In this document: piece after piece, positions 33,742 to 41,392 of the stretch
Position numbering within the stretch: position 1 is the first letter of the stretch
Layout: every line of letters begins with the position of its first letter
Origin: Actinoplanes couchii
Lineage (GTDB): Bacteria > Actinomycetota > Actinomycetes > Mycobacteriales > Micromonosporaceae
Direction of reading: 5' to 3'
Assembly (NCBI RefSeq): GCF_016862075.1
Contig: NZ_BOMG01000125.1
Coordinates: forward strand, 1-51,476
DNA length: 51,476 nt
Notes under the pieces: model-generated
Databases searched by the model: none
Told to the model about the DNA's origin: nothing
Seen by the model: the letters and a program-made list of their open reading frames with translations, nothing else
Program-made: the position numbers and the translations under genes

Positions 33742-34189
33742 TCAGGACCGTGTAGGCGACGTCGCCGGCCATGTGCACGCCGACCGGTTCGAAACCCGCC
33801 GACCGGGTCAGCCGCAGACTGCGCTCGTTCCACGACTGGACCACGGCCCGCAGGCGCTGTGCTCCGGACGTACCGCAATAGTGGTTTAGAACGGTCGTCA
33901 CGAATGGCAGACCGTGACCTTGGCCGACCAGGGACGGGTCCATGCCCACGCCGACGTCCAGCAGCTCGTCCTCGGCCGGGAGCCCGGCGACCCGGGCCTC
34001 GGCGCCCGAACAGCAGAAGCCGACCAGGGGCCCGCCGTCCGAGCCCGCGACCGCCAGATAGTCCGGATTGCCGAGGAACGAGTCACGCGAGTCGTAGATC
34101 CGCCACGGGCCGTCGTAGCGCCACCCGGCGATGAGCCGCGCGTCGTCGGCGGTGAGCGGGCGGACGACCAGGCCCGAGGGGAACGTCAT
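33722..34189 (-). CDS. GNAT-family acetyltransferase
   Basis: The 155-residue protein matches a single GNAT domain: RPLTADDARLIAGWRYDGPW at the start, DVGVGMDPSLVGQGHGLPFV (acetyl-CoA motif A) near residue 78 and NERSLRLTRSAGFEPVG (motif B) near residue 120. It resembles RimI/RimJ-like enzymes but the acceptor is unknown. Confidence 0.9.
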   Translation of the reverse strand: MTFPSGLVVRPLTADDARLIAGWRYDGPWRIYDSRDSFLGNPDYLAVAGSDGGPLVGFCCSGAEARVAGLPAEDELLDVGVGMDPSLVGQGHGLPFVTTVLNHYCGTSGAQRLRAVVQSWNERSLRLTRSAGFEPVGVHMAGDVAYTVLIRECEG

Positions 34190-34242
34190 GATCGCGAGAA
34201 TCTCCGGTGACCGGCCCGGCCCGCAACCGATATGTTCCGGCG

Positions 34243-36135
34243 ATGGCCTTCACTCCGATCATGGCTGCCGTCAACGGTGGCGACCTGGACGAGGTCCGGC
34301 GCCTGCTGGCCGACGGCGTGAACCCGAGCGGCGGCGAACCGGGCACCACCCCGCTGCACCTGGCCGCCAAGCAGGGCTCGCTGCCGATCGTGGAACTGCT
34401 GCTGGCCGCCGGCGCCGACCCTCTCGCGCTTGGTTGGAGCAAGGAGATCCCGGTGCACGCGGCGACCACCGCGGACGTGGCCCGCGCCCTGTGCGCCGCC
34501 TCCGGGCAGGCCGACGGCATGGCCCTCTACCAGCAGGTGATCCACAGCCGGACCGAGGTGATCGCGGTGCTGCTGGAGTACGGCGCCGACCCGAACTGGC
34601 ACAACGTCCACGGCTACACCGCCCTGCACCGGGCGACCACCCCGGAGACGGCCCGGATGCTGCTCGCGGCCGGTGCCGTACCGGATCCCGCCAACGAGCG
34701 GGGCGTGACACCGCTGCACGACGTCCGCCAGCCGGCCATCGCCGCGCAGCTGCTGGCGGCCGGCGCCGACCCGATGGCCGTCGACGAGGGCGGGCGGACC
34801 CCGCTGCACCTGGTGCGCGATCCGGAGGTGATGGCGTTGCTGCTGGACGCCGGGGTGCCGGTGGACACCCCCGACGATGCGGGCAACACCCCGCTGTGGT
34901 GGTGCCTCACCATGACGGTGAGCTATCGCAACACCCACGAGATCGGTGTCGACGCCGTGCGGCTGCTGCTCGCACACGGCGCCGACCCGGCCCGGCGCAA
35001 CCACCGGGGTGTCGCACCCGTTCACCTGACCCACCGGAACCGGAGCGTGTCCGGCGAACACCCGGACGAGGCGGCGCTGCGGGACCGACTCCGGCCCCTG
35101 CTGGACGTCCCGCTGAAGGTGTTCACCCTGGTGGAGGCCGGACGGCTGGCGCAGTACGCCGCCGTCGTGCACCCGGACGGGCGGTCGGCGGTCACCGGCG
35201 CGGCCGAGGGCCTGATCGTCCGATGGTCCCTCGACGGCGACCAGCCGAGCCCGGTCGAGGTGGTCAACACCGGAGAACCCCCGTTCCACACCCTTGCCGG
35301 TACGCCGGACGGAACGCTGCTCGCCCTCGGCGGCTTCGCCAACCAGTCCGTCCACCTGCGCCGATGGGACCGTCTCGACGCGGTCGACCACGAGTTCCCG
35401 CTGCCACAACGATCGGAACGGCTGTCCTTCAACGCCGACGGCAGCCACCTCGCCGCCGGCTGGTGGTCGCCCGGTGGAGGGTCCGCGGTCGCCGTGTTCG
35501 ACGTGGCCGCCAGGGAACTGCTGGAACACGACGCCCTCCATCACGGCGCCAACGCGATCGTCTTCGAACCCGGCGGTGACCTGGTGGTCGCCTGGCTGGG
35601 CGATGTGCAGACCGAACTCAACGTGATCGACATCGAACGGTTCATCAGCGGCGACTACGACGCGGAGGTGGAGGAACTGCCGCTGGCCGAGGAGTACTAC
35701 TGGACGGACTGCCAGATCGACGCGCTGACGTACGCGCCGGACGGCAAGACCTTCCTGGCCAGCGGCGCACGGCCGGAGGGCCTGCGGTGGTCCAAGGGCG
35801 AACCCGGGTCGGTGGCCCTGTTGCTGGCGCAGGGCGGGAAACGGTGGACCCTGTCGCTCGACGCCGCCACCCGGGCCGCGATGGGCGACTTCACCGGCCC
35901 GCTGCTCCCGACAAGCGTCTGCTTCACGGCCGGCGGCACCCGCGTAGCCGTCGGCACCACCGGCGGCCTGCTCCTGCTGGACGCCGCGACCGGGCAGATC
36001 CTGGAACACTACCCGCAACACCCCCACATCCACACCGTCCACGACGACCCACACCACAACGCCGTCCTGCTCACCACCCCGACCGGCCTGCACCGGGTGC
36101 GCCCGGGCGGTAACGAGTCGCCCGGGGAGAGGTGA
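34243..36135 (+). CDS. Ankyrin-repeat / WD40-like beta-propeller fusion
   Basis: The 630-residue protein has about seven ankyrin repeats in the first ~290 residues (TPLHLAAKQGSLPIVELLL, then HGYTALHRATTPETARMLL, GRTPLHLVRDPEVMALLL, GVDAVRLLLAHGADP). Residues ~300-630 form short beta-strand blades, such as VHPDGRSAVTGAAEGLIVRW, GTPDGTLLALGGF, FNADGSHLAAGWW and YAPDGKTFLASGA, like a WD40-type propeller. Both parts bind proteins, so it is probably a scaffold or adaptor; no signal peptide or catalytic motif is present. ATG 34243 is chosen over GTG 34207. Confidence 0.85.
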   Translation: MAFTPIMAAVNGGDLDEVRRLLADGVNPSGGEPGTTPLHLAAKQGSLPIVELLLAAGADPLALGWSKEIPVHAATTADVARALCAASGQADGMALYQQVIHSRTEVIAVLLEYGADPNWHNVHGYTALHRATTPETARMLLAAGAVPDPANERGVTPLHDVRQPAIAAQLLAAGADPMAVDEGGRTPLHLVRDPEVMALLLDAGVPVDTPDDAGNTPLWWCLTMTVSYRNTHEIGVDAVRLLLAHGADPARRNHRGVAPVHLTHRNRSVSGEHPDEAALRDRLRPLLDVPLKVFTLVEAGRLAQYAAVVHPDGRSAVTGAAEGLIVRWSLDGDQPSPVEVVNTGEPPFHTLAGTPDGTLLALGGFANQSVHLRRWDRLDAVDHEFPLPQRSERLSFNADGSHLAAGWWSPGGGSAVAVFDVAARELLEHDALHHGANAIVFEPGGDLVVAWLGDVQTELNVIDIERFISGDYDAEVEELPLAEEYYWTDCQIDALTYAPDGKTFLASGARPEGLRWSKGEPGSVALLLAQGGKRWTLSLDAATRAAMGDFTGPLLPTSVCFTAGGTRVAVGTTGGLLLLDAATGQILEHYPQHPHIHTVHDDPHHNAVLLTTPTGLHRVRPGGNESPGER

Positions 36136-36153
36136 CTGTGTCATCGTCGCCGG

Positions 36154-36744
36154 GTGTTACGGGAGATTCGGGCCGACTTCGACGCGGACACCATCGTCAT
36201 GTACCAGGCCTACTCGCCGGTTGTCGCTGATGCGGCTCTGGCGGCGGGGCGGTTCGTGGCGCCGTTCTCGTTCTCGCGGATGACCTGGATCAAACCCTCG
36301 CTGCTGTGGCTCATGCATCGCAGCAACTGGGGGAGCAAGAGCGGGCAGGAGCGGACTCTCGCCGTGCGGATCACCCGTTCGGGGTGGGAGCATGCGCTCT
36401 CGCGAGGGGTGCTCACCTCGCCGGAGACCGGGGTGCACGGGAGTGCGGCCGCCTGGCACGCCGCGTTCAGCAAGGCCGATGTGCACGTGCAGTGGGATCC
36501 GGAGCGGTCGTTGCGGGGGGCCGCGCTCAACCACTACAGCATTCAGGTCGGGATCGGGCGGGACCTGATCCGGGCGTACGCCGAGGAATGGGTCGTGGGG
36601 TTGACCGATCTCACGCCTACGGTGCAGCGGATCGCCGGGCTGGTGCGGTCGGGGCACGGCGCCAAGGTTCGGCGGTTGCTGCCTCCGGAACGGCCCTACC
36701 CCCTGGACCCGGCCGTCGCGCGGCGGATCCAGGTCGGCGGCTGA
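36154..36744 (+). CDS. DUF4291 protein
   Basis: The 196-residue protein begins at GTG 36154 and carries the DUF4291 pattern: REIRADFDADTIVMYQAY, then FSFSRMTWIKPSLLWLMHRS, GSKSGQERTLAVRITR, and QWDPERSLRGAALNHYSIQV. Function of the family is unknown; it is fairly widespread in bacteria and fungi. It follows the ankyrin gene after an 18-bp gap and may be co-transcribed. Confidence 0.85.
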   Translation: MLREIRADFDADTIVMYQAYSPVVADAALAAGRFVAPFSFSRMTWIKPSLLWLMHRSNWGSKSGQERTLAVRITRSGWEHALSRGVLTSPETGVHGSAAAWHAAFSKADVHVQWDPERSLRGAALNHYSIQVGIGRDLIRAYAEEWVVGLTDLTPTVQRIAGLVRSGHGAKVRRLLPPERPYPLDPAVARRIQVGG

Positions 36745-36747
36745 TAA

Positions 36748-36870
36748 ATCAGAACGGGACGGGCCGCGCCGATGTTCGAAGATCAGAACGGCACGGGCCG
36801 CACCGACGTTCGAACGATCAGAACGGCACGGGCCGCGCCGGTGTTCGAGAGATCAGAACGGGACGGGACC
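36748..36870. repeat. 35-bp tandem repeat derived from a gene 3' end
   Basis: atcagaacggcacgggccgc-type units start at 36748, 36782, 36817 and 36852, spaced 34, 35 and 35 bp. The last unit is the 3' end of the following minus-strand gene: it contains that gene's last codons (PVPF) and stop, so the three extra copies each repeat the terminus downstream of it. The array occupies the whole gap between two convergent genes. Confidence 0.92.
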
Positions 36871-37134
36871 GCTCCCGGCCAGTGAGATCAGCACCTGGGT
36901 GGCGAGCAGTTTGCGGGTGCCGGTCACGGTGACCGTGCCCTCGCGGTCGTACGGCAACTCCAGCTTGATCTCGTCGCCGGCCTCGGTCAGCTCCGCCGGA
37001 GTCTGATCCGGGCGGAACGAGCCACCCCAGCCGTTGGCTCCACCGCGCTGATAGGTGTTGAGGGACACCATGCCGGGGATCAACGCGCCGTCGACCAGGA
37101 TCAGCCGTGCCGGACCGGAATAGGTGGTGGCCAT
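36853..37134 (-). CDS. Hypothetical 93-residue protein
   Basis: ATG 37132-37134 is preceded by a good GGAGG. The sequence (ATTYSGPARLILVDG ..., IKLELPYDREGTVTVTGTR) is beta-rich, soluble and without a signal peptide; no family is recognised. Its last codons are part of a 35-bp repeat. The cold-shock gene lies upstream on the same strand, separated by a terminator. Confidence 0.75.
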   Translation of the reverse strand: MATTYSGPARLILVDGALIPGMVSLNTYQRGGANGWGGSFRPDQTPAELTEAGDEIKLELPYDREGTVTVTGTRKLLATQVLISLAGSGPVPF

Positions 37135-37181
37135 GCCCCTGTCCTCCAGATTTCACCGAAAGCACACTTCACGGAAAAGGC

Positions 37182-37219
37182 CGAACGGCGGCCCGCTGAC
37201 ACAGCAGGGCCGCCGTTCG
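37182..37219 (-). terminator. Intrinsic terminator after the cold-shock gene
   Basis: cgaacggcggccc (37182-37194) and gggccgccgttcg (37207-37219) make a perfect 13-bp stem with a 12-nt loop that can itself pair partly (gctg/cagc). On the minus strand it is followed by CCTTTTCC, a short T-tract. It lies 10 bp beyond the stop of the cold-shock gene. Confidence 0.85.
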
Positions 37220-37228
37220 CGGGGTGGT

Positions 37229-37432
37229 TCAGAGCGGGCGGATGTTCTCCGCCTGCGGGCCCTTCTGACCCTGGGTGATGTCGAACTCCACCTTCTGGTT
37301 CTCCTCCAGGCTGCGGTAGCCACTGGTGGCGATCGCGGAGAAGTGGGCGAAGACGTCAGCGCCGCCGTCGTCCGGGCTGATGAAACCGAAGCCCTTGTCG
37401 GCGTTGAACCACTTCACGGTGCCGATGGTCAT
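37229..37432 (-). CDS. Cold-shock protein (CspA family)
   Basis: The 67-residue protein is a full-length CspA with RNA-binding motifs KWFNADKGFGFI (RNP1) and DVFAHFSAI (RNP2) and the typical VEFDITQGQKGPQAENI tail. It acts as a single-stranded nucleic acid chaperone. ATG 37430-37432 follows GGAG. A long untranslated leader, common in csp genes, fits the ~230 bp before it, which contains a terminator-like hairpin. Confidence 0.97.
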   Translation of the reverse strand: MTIGTVKWFNADKGFGFISPDDGGADVFAHFSAIATSGYRSLEENQKVEFDITQGQKGPQAENIRPL

Positions 37433-37522
37433 GTCTGCTCCTTCGCAGGCCAGGTGAGGCCACGTTGTGTGGCCCCGGTTGCCGCCGCGTTGATCACCCG
37501 CGTCGAAACGACACGAAGAACG

Positions 37523-37561
37523 AAAAAGCGCCCGTACGGGTTCAGATAACCCATCGAGCGC
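37523..37561 (-). terminator. Terminator or attenuator between MurG-like and cold-shock genes
   Basis: On the minus strand, a hairpin (7-bp outer stem with one wobble, 2x3 internal loop, 5-bp inner stem GGGTT/AACCC, 5-nt loop) is directly followed by TTTTT. It lies 105 bp downstream of the MurG-like stop and 91 bp upstream of the cold-shock start, so it can end the first transcript or, if the csp promoter lies upstream, act as an attenuator. Confidence 0.65.
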
Positions 37562-37665
37562 CGGCAAACGTCTACGGAAATCAAAACTGCAACGGAGCCA
37601 AACTAGCACATGCCCCGCCCCGCGTCCGGGCGGCGCCATACCCAAGTCGCGCCGCCCGGTTTCTG

Positions 37666-38847
37666 TTACCCGCGCGAGGTACGCCCGGCGGCTGCCGTCA
37701 GGATCTCGGTGACCACCCGGTCGGCGGCGTCCGGACGCCCCTGAGCAGCCGCTGCCTGCGCCATCCCGGCCCGCCGCTGCGGGTCCAGCAGCAGCTCCGA
37801 CACCGACGCGTGCAGCCGTTCCGGGGTGGCGGTGTCACCGTCGAGCATGACGGCCGCGCCCGAGGCGGACAGGTGCCGTGCGGTGATCCGCTGCTCGTCA
37901 CCGGCGGACACCGGGTACGGGATCAGGATGCACGCCTTGCCCAGCGCGGTCAGCTCGGCGACCGTGCCGGCCCCGCTGCGGGCCACCACGACCGCCGCCG
38001 CGGCGAGCAGATCGGGCAGCTCGTCGTGGATGAAGTCGACCACCCGGTAGCGCTGCGCCAGCTGCGGCGGCAGACCCCGCGCCACCTCCTGCATCTCGGA
38101 CAGGCTGAGGTTGCCGCACTGGTGCACGATCTGGCAGTGCTGCAGCAGGCCGGGTAGCGCGCCGGTCAGCATCCGGTTGATCTGCTGCGCCCCGGAGGCG
38201 CCGCCGGTGATCAGGACCAGCGGGACGGACGGATCCAGCCCGTACGCGGCCAGGCCCTTCGCCGGATCGCCACTGAGCACCGCGGGCCGCACCGGGTTGC
38301 CGGTGACGACCGCGCGGGCGCGTGCCTTCGGCGGCAGGTGCTCCAGCGACGCCTCGTGGCTGAGCAGGATCCGGGTGGCGACCCGGGCCAGGATCCGGTT
38401 CGCCAGGCCGAGACTCAGGGTCTGCTCGTGCATCAGGTACGGCACCCGGAACAGCGCCGCCGCCAGCCCGATCGGCACCGACACGAACCCGCCGGTGCTC
38501 AGCACCACCGCCGGTCTGGTCCGGGCCACCGTCATCGCGGCCTGCAGGATGCCCAGCGGGATCCGGAACGCGTCGACGAAGTTGCGGGCCAGCTCCTTCG
38601 GGTTCGGGGAGCGGCGCAGCTTGCCGGTGGTGACCGCCCGGAACGGGATGTTGTTACGGACGGCGATCTTCGCTTCCAGGCCGTCGGCGACACCCACCCA
38701 CAGCAGCTCCGGAGCGTCACCGCTCTCGGCGAGCCGGGCCTGGAGGGTGTGCACCGTGGTCAGCGCCGGGTAGGTGTGCCCGCCGGTGCCACCGCCGGTG
38801 ACGATCATGCGCAGTGAGTGCAGACGGCCGGTGCTGTAGAGGGACAT
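37666..38847 (-). CDS. murG: MurG-like UDP-GlcNAc transferase
   Basis: The 393-residue protein has the MurG signature TGGGTGGHTYPAL near residue 19, HEQTLSLGLANR near residue 134 and GGASGAQQIN near residue 200. MurG adds GlcNAc to undecaprenyl-linked muramyl-pentapeptide to form lipid II at the membrane. It is outside a division/cell-wall cluster, so it may be a paralogue with a specialised substrate rather than the housekeeping copy. ATG 38845-38847 is chosen; the longer frame starts in a region without protein-like composition. Confidence 0.85.
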   Translation of the reverse strand: MSLYSTGRLHSLRMIVTGGGTGGHTYPALTTVHTLQARLAESGDAPELLWVGVADGLEAKIAVRNNIPFRAVTTGKLRRSPNPKELARNFVDAFRIPLGILQAAMTVARTRPAVVLSTGGFVSVPIGLAAALFRVPYLMHEQTLSLGLANRILARVATRILLSHEASLEHLPPKARARAVVTGNPVRPAVLSGDPAKGLAAYGLDPSVPLVLITGGASGAQQINRMLTGALPGLLQHCQIVHQCGNLSLSEMQEVARGLPPQLAQRYRVVDFIHDELPDLLAAAAVVVARSGAGTVAELTALGKACILIPYPVSAGDEQRITARHLSASGAAVMLDGDTATPERLHASVSELLLDPQRRAGMAQAAAAQGRPDAADRVVTEILTAAAGRTSRG

Positions 38848-39017
38848 TCGGAGCCAATCGCGGTTCGGACAACGGCGGTGCAGTTTAACCGGTGCTATGG
38901 TGCGGCTGTGATCATGACAAGAGCCGTTTTCGGTGATCACTCGTATCGCAAGGACTTCTACCAGTAATCCGTCCGCGCCCCGGCCCGCTGACGAGACCTA
39001 CTGGAACAGGAATCCTT

Positions 39018-39950
39018 GTGCTCATCGATCTGCACCGTCATCTGGAAGGGTCGCTGCGGGTGGCGACCACCCTCGAACTCGCCCACCGGGACGGTCATCC
39101 GCTCGCCTCCGCCGCCGACCCGGAGGACCTGCTCGTCGCGCGCGGGCCGCTCGGCGGGCTGCTGCCGTTCCTCGCCAAGGTCGACGCCGCGCCGTCGGCG
39201 TTCCCGCGCCTGGAAGACTGGGTGCGGGCCGCCCGCGAATGTGTCGAGGACGCCGCCGCCGACGGCCTCGACCACCTGGAGATCCGGTTCAGTCCCTGGT
39301 TCATCCGGCAGGAGACCGGGCTCGCCCCGGAGGCGGTGATCGACGCGGTCGCCGACGGCGCCCGGTCGGCGGCGGAGAAGGCCGGGCTGCCCGTCGTCCT
39401 GATCGGCATCCTTCTCCGGGATCTGGGACCTTCCCTCGGGTACGCCCAGGCCGACACCCTGTTGTCCCGGCGTGACCTGCTCGGTGGCATCGACATCGCC
39501 GGCAACGAGGCCGGAGTCCCGGCGGCCGAGTTCGCCGGCCCGTTCGCCCGGGCCCGCGACGCCGGACTGCACGTCACCGTGCACGCGGGGGAGGCCGCCG
39601 GCCCGCAGAGCGTGTGGGACGCCGTGCGGCATCTCGGCGCGGAACGGATCGGGCACGGGGTGCGCGCGGCCGAGGACCCGCGCCTGCTGGAGCACCTGGC
39701 CGAGCACCGGATCACCCTCGAGGTGTGCCTGACCAGCAACGTGCACACCAGCGCGGTCACCGGGTACGCCGACCATCCGGTGCGCCGCCTGCTCGCCGCC
39801 GGGGTGCCGGTGGCCCTGTGCACCGACGATCCGCGCACGTCCGGGATCACGCTGTCCGGCGAGTACGCCGACGCCGCCGCCCGGGCCGGACTGACTCCGG
39901 CCGATCTGGACCGGATCCGCGCGGACGCACAACAGGCGATCTTCGCCTGA
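39018..39950 (+). CDS. Adenosine-deaminase-like amidohydrolase
   Basis: The 310-residue protein has all family metal/catalytic motifs: DLHRHLEGSL (zinc HxH) at ~4, VTVHAGEA with the catalytic Glu near residue 190, ERIGHG near 213, LTSNVHTS near 238 and CTDDP near 272. It probably deaminates adenosine or another purine. The GTG start at 39018 follows AGGAA. The substrate loop differs from E. coli Add; adenosine is the default guess. Confidence 0.9.
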   Translation: MLIDLHRHLEGSLRVATTLELAHRDGHPLASAADPEDLLVARGPLGGLLPFLAKVDAAPSAFPRLEDWVRAARECVEDAAADGLDHLEIRFSPWFIRQETGLAPEAVIDAVADGARSAAEKAGLPVVLIGILLRDLGPSLGYAQADTLLSRRDLLGGIDIAGNEAGVPAAEFAGPFARARDAGLHVTVHAGEAAGPQSVWDAVRHLGAERIGHGVRAAEDPRLLEHLAEHRITLEVCLTSNVHTSAVTGYADHPVRRLLAAGVPVALCTDDPRTSGITLSGEYADAAARAGLTPADLDRIRADAQQAIFA

Positions 39951-40025
39951 TTCCCTCAGCGCGGGGCGGGGTAGGACCGTTCGTCCTATGGAGATCCGCT
40001 CCGCGCTGGGTGAGGGTGAACGATT

Positions 40026-40772
40026 GTGCGAAGGATTGCGGCGGTTCTGAGTCTTGTGTTACTCGCTGTCCTGTTGCCGGGGGCGCCCGCGTCGGCGGCG
40101 TTGCCGGACAAACTGGCGCATGTCGGCAACGCCCGGCAGTTGATCGTGGTCAGTGGCAACAGCTGGAAGTCGACGTACGGCACGGTGCGCGCCTACCAGC
40201 GCGGCTCCGACGGCAAATGGCGGCTGCACTTCACAGCCATGAAAGCGCGCATCGGGTACGGCGGGTGGGTGTGGGGCGCGCAACGTGTCCAGGACACCGG
40301 GACGACACCGGCGGGCACCTACCGGATCACCGAGGCGTTCGGGGTGCGCGCCGACCCGGGCACCACCCTGCCGTACCGCAAGGTCGACAAGAACGACTAC
40401 TGGACCGGCGACAACCGGGACGCCAAGACCTACAACATGTTCCAGCCGTACGCGTCGGCCAAGCGCACCTGGCGTGTCGGGCAGGCCGAACGGCTGGCGT
40501 CCTACCCCACCCAGTACGCGCACGCCGCGGTGATCAATTTCAACCGCCCGTCCGGGGTGAGCTGGAGCGCGGCCCGGGGCCAGTACGTGGCGAGCAAGCC
40601 GGCCGACACCCGCCGGGGCTCGGCGATCTTCCTGCACGCGAGCGGCAAGGGCTCCACCGCCGGTTGCGTCTCGGTCAGCCGTACCGACATGGTCCGTCTG
40701 TTGAAGTGGCTCAAACCGGCCAAGAAGCCGCGCATCGTGATGGCCCCGTCGACCGCCCTGACCCGCGCATGA
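40026..40772 (+). CDS. Secreted L,D-transpeptidase (YkuD-type)
   Basis: The 248-residue protein has an N-terminal signal peptide (LLPGAPASA before residue ~25) and a YkuD domain with His204 and catalytic Cys214 in HASGKGSTAGCVSVS. Such enzymes form 3-3 cross-links or anchor proteins to peptidoglycan outside the membrane. It begins at GTG 40026 and is coupled to the methyltransferase gene by an ATGA overlap. Confidence 0.9.
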   Translation: MRRIAAVLSLVLLAVLLPGAPASAALPDKLAHVGNARQLIVVSGNSWKSTYGTVRAYQRGSDGKWRLHFTAMKARIGYGGWVWGAQRVQDTGTTPAGTYRITEAFGVRADPGTTLPYRKVDKNDYWTGDNRDAKTYNMFQPYASAKRTWRVGQAERLASYPTQYAHAAVINFNRPSGVSWSAARGQYVASKPADTRRGSAIFLHASGKGSTAGCVSVSRTDMVRLLKWLKPAKKPRIVMAPSTALTRA

Positions 40773-41383
40773 GATACGACGACCTCCTCGGCCCCCTGCG
40801 CCGGGCATACGACTCCGATGCCGGCCGGCGTGACAGCTCCGCCAAGCAGCCGTGGAAGCTCGCCGAACGACAGGCGTTCCGGGACCGCCTGGCGCCGGGC
40901 TCCCGGCTGCTGGAGGTGGGCGCGGGAACCGGTCAGGACAGCGTGTTCTTCCAGCGGGAGGGCCTCGCCGTCGTCGCGGTGGACCTGTCACCGGTGATGG
41001 TCGAATACTGCCGGGCCAAGGGCGTCGAGGCCCACGTGCGGGACTTCCTGCATCTGGACCTCCCGGCCGGAACCTTCGACGCGGTGTACGCCATGAACTG
41101 CCTGCTGCACGTGCCCAACCGGGACCTGGCCGCGGTGCTGGCGTCGATCCGGGCGGTGCTGCGTCCCGGCGGGCTCCTGTTCGCCGGGGTGTACGGCGGC
41201 ACCGAGAGCGCCGAGGGCCCGATCGACGGCGACCAGCACGATCCGCCACGCTTCTTCTCCCGGCGTACCGACGACGAACTGCTCGGGTTCGTCACCACTG
41301 CCGGTTTCGGCGTGGTCGACTTCCATCCGGTCGACGCCGGGCACGGGCTCCGCTTCCAGTCCCTGACGGCGTCGTCCTCATAA
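40769..41383 (+). CDS. SAM-dependent methyltransferase (class I)
   Basis: The 204-residue protein has a SAM-binding motif LLEVGAGTGQDS near residue 48, VDLSPVMVEYCRAKG near residue 70, VYAMNCLLHVPN and a C-terminal RPGGLLFAGVYGGTE, all of the UbiE/Methyltransf_11 class. Substrate unknown. ATG overlaps the upstream stop. Confidence 0.9.
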   Translation: MRYDDLLGPLRRAYDSDAGRRDSSAKQPWKLAERQAFRDRLAPGSRLLEVGAGTGQDSVFFQREGLAVVAVDLSPVMVEYCRAKGVEAHVRDFLHLDLPAGTFDAVYAMNCLLHVPNRDLAAVLASIRAVLRPGGLLFAGVYGGTESAEGPIDGDQHDPPRFFSRRTDDELLGFVTTAGFGVVDFHPVDAGHGLRFQSLTASSS

Positions 41384-41392
41384 GATCTCGGC

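Noticed and set aside
38909..38939. Two TGATCA palindromes before the deaminase gene
   Set aside because: Six-base palindromes of this kind arise easily by chance; position and spacing gave no promoter logic.
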